Positions 15,645-16,625 of a stretch of 16,625 nt of DNA are shown here, one piece after another. The translations under genes and the position numbers were made by a program. Below the pieces are notes generated by a model that saw only the letters and a program-made list of their open reading frames with translations, was not told where the DNA came from and did not search any database. Position 1 is the first letter of the stretch. The number at the start of each line of letters is the position of its first letter. Source of the DNA: an uncultured Bacilli bacterium (GTDB lineage: Bacteria; Bacillota_I; Bacilli_A; RF39; UBA660); contig CALVKV010000019.1 of NCBI GenBank assembly GCA_944333305.1, positions 1 to 16,625 of the forward strand, read 5' to 3'.

Positions 15645-16625
15645 GAATAAAGTATATAATACACAAGAAGAAATCGCAAGTGAAATGAAAGATTTTTTAT
15701 TAAAAAGTAATCCTAATATCAGAAAAACACAACTTAAAATTATTCCTTTTATATCTTTAGGTATGATTTTATCTGAATCTTCTGTTGCAAGTGACATTGC
15801 CAAAACTCTTAAAGATGAGTTCTCTTTAGTTCAACATGAATCTGTTATTAGAAGAATTAAAAGATTATTTAAAAACAAATTATTTGACCCTTATAAATTC
15901 TATGATGATGTTATTAGATATGTCATTTCTAACTATAAGCCTAAACACGATGATAAAAGAATTCATATAGTCTTTGATCACATGTTTTCTCATGATAATT
16001 ATACTGTTTTTATGATTACTATGAGAGTTGGTAAACAAGGTATTCCTTTATGGTTTAGATGTTTTAAAGATAATGATGACTCTGATGCTTTTGCCGAAGA
16101 ACTTCTTAAAGAAGGTATTTCTTATGTTTCTTCTTTATTTGATTCTTCTTATAAACTAATATTTCTTGCTGATAGATGGTTTAATTCTACTTCTTTAATG
16201 CAACATATTGACTCTTTAGGTCATACTTATTGTATTAGATTAAAAAGAAATATTAAAGTATTTGTCTATGATAAGAAAGAAGGACATAAAGTTTGGAAAT
16301 TTTTAGATGAAATAGAGCCTTACAAATATCACTCTAAATCTTTTAATGATATCCTACTTACTGATAACTCTTATAAAACTAATATTGTTATAAGTAAAAC
16401 GGATGGTGTTAGTGAACCCTGGATTATTGTTACTAATGGTTCTACTAAAAGAGCCATTAAAGATTATGGTTATCGTTTTGGTTCTATTGAATCTGTATTT
16501 AAGAATCAAAAATCTAATGGCTTTTATATTGAATCTGTTGTTAAAGCAGACTTAGATTATTTTACTTCTATGTATACTCTTGTTTGTTTTTCTACTCTTT
16601 ATTTAACTATATTAGGGGCAGACTA
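15643..16625 (+). CDS. IS4-family DDE transposase (partial, runs off the window)
   Basis: It is open from ATG 15643 to the window edge (327 codons visible) with no internal stop, so the visible part is undamaged. It shows the three parts of the IS4-type DDE site: IVFDHMF with Asp112, FLADRWF with Asp177, and the YGYRFGSIESVFKNQKS block with Glu283, matching the family Y-(2)R-(3)E-(6)K signature. The N-terminal 100 residues are basic and helical, suiting DNA binding at the ends. The ribosome site GAGG lies six bases before the ATG, inside one arm of an inverted repeat. The protein catalyses cut-and-paste movement of the element. Its U-rich codons (CTT, TCT, GTT, GAT) look richer in T-ending codons than the neighbouring genes, in line with arrival by transfer. 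The true length probably exceeds 350 residues. Confidence 0.85.
   Translation, partial: MNKVYNTQEEIASEMKDFLLKSNPNIRKTQLKIIPFISLGMILSESSVASDIAKTLKDEFSLVQHESVIRRIKRLFKNKLFDPYKFYDDVIRYVISNYKPKHDDKRIHIVFDHMFSHDNYTVFMITMRVGKQGIPLWFRCFKDNDDSDAFAEELLKEGISYVSSLFDSSYKLIFLADRWFNSTSLMQHIDSLGHTYCIRLKRNIKVFVYDKKEGHKVWKFLDEIEPYKYHSKSFNDILLTDNSYKTNIVISKTDGVSEPWIIVTNGSTKRAIKDYGYRFGSIESVFKNQKSNGFYIESVVKADLDYFTSMYTLVCFSTLYLTILGAD

Larger units (their letters stand above)
15515..16625 (+). mobile_element. left part of an IS4-family insertion sequence
   Basis: The transposase reading frame is preceded by about 125 bases of DNA that holds no other gene and lies just behind the terminator of the surface gene. The left boundary is uncertain; GGACAGTTTTTGAAAC near 15517 is a possible start of the left terminal repeat, but the right end is outside the window so no repeat pair or target duplication can be checked. 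The gene inside is intact as far as it is visible. Confidence 0.6.

Noticed and set aside
15576..15803. 75-codon minus-strand hydrophobic open frame
   Set aside because: It is antisense to the start of the transposase, whose DDE motifs make the plus-strand reading certain; the hydrophobic look comes from the reverse strand of Lys/Asn/Ser codons.

Overview
The window is AT-rich, with strong GGAGG/AGGTG-type ribosome binding sites. Every stop codon I can see is TAA, and TGG encodes Trp with no in-frame TGA, so the code looks standard. Together with an LPXTG-like sorting signal, a SipW-type exported protein and a peptidoglycan-hydrolase-like protein, this suggests a low-GC Bacillota, plausibly an uncultured gut Bacilli/Erysipelotrichia-type lineage. 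The placement is inference from style and gene families, not a marker gene. Almost everything lies on the minus strand. The plus strand carries only one exported protein and a transposase cut by the right edge.

Layout, left to right. (1) An ABC-F translation factor of the YkpA/YbiT type (54-1649, -). (2) Three tandem paralogues (1703-3623, -) that look like the endonuclease/exonuclease/phosphatase (EEP) fold with nearly every catalytic residue replaced. They end in a terminator hairpin over the last stop codon. (3) A P-type IIB Ca2+-ATPase (3663-6275, -). (4) A three-gene minus-strand unit (10301 to 6370): an unrecognised soluble protein, an FAD/NAD(P) oxidoreductase related to UGM/protoporphyrinogen oxidase, and a polytopic GT-C-like membrane protein. 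It has a promoter in front and a terminator hairpin behind. (5) A cell-surface block (10387-15468): a membrane-anchored glucosaminidase/lysozyme-like protein, a large thioester-domain adhesin with nine CnaB/SpaA repeats and a VPNTG sorting signal, and a divergent SipW-dependent/TasA-camelysin-like secreted protein. The adhesin and the secreted protein share a 172-180 bp regulatory region. (6) The left part of an IS4-family insertion sequence (about 15515 to the window end).

The surface block reads as one function: an adhesin able to form covalent bonds, a fibre/matrix-type secreted protein, and a wall hydrolase. The required sortase and signal peptidase are not in the window. The oxidoreductase plus GT-C pair suggests lipid-linked glycan or wall-polysaccharide modification.

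The most unusual items are the apparently catalytically dead EEP trio, with the same substitutions in all three copies; the adhesin domain 8 that lost both isopeptide Lys and Glu while keeping the Asn; the one-sided degeneration of the ABC-F ATPase sites; and a hairpin that would hide the transposase ribosome binding site.
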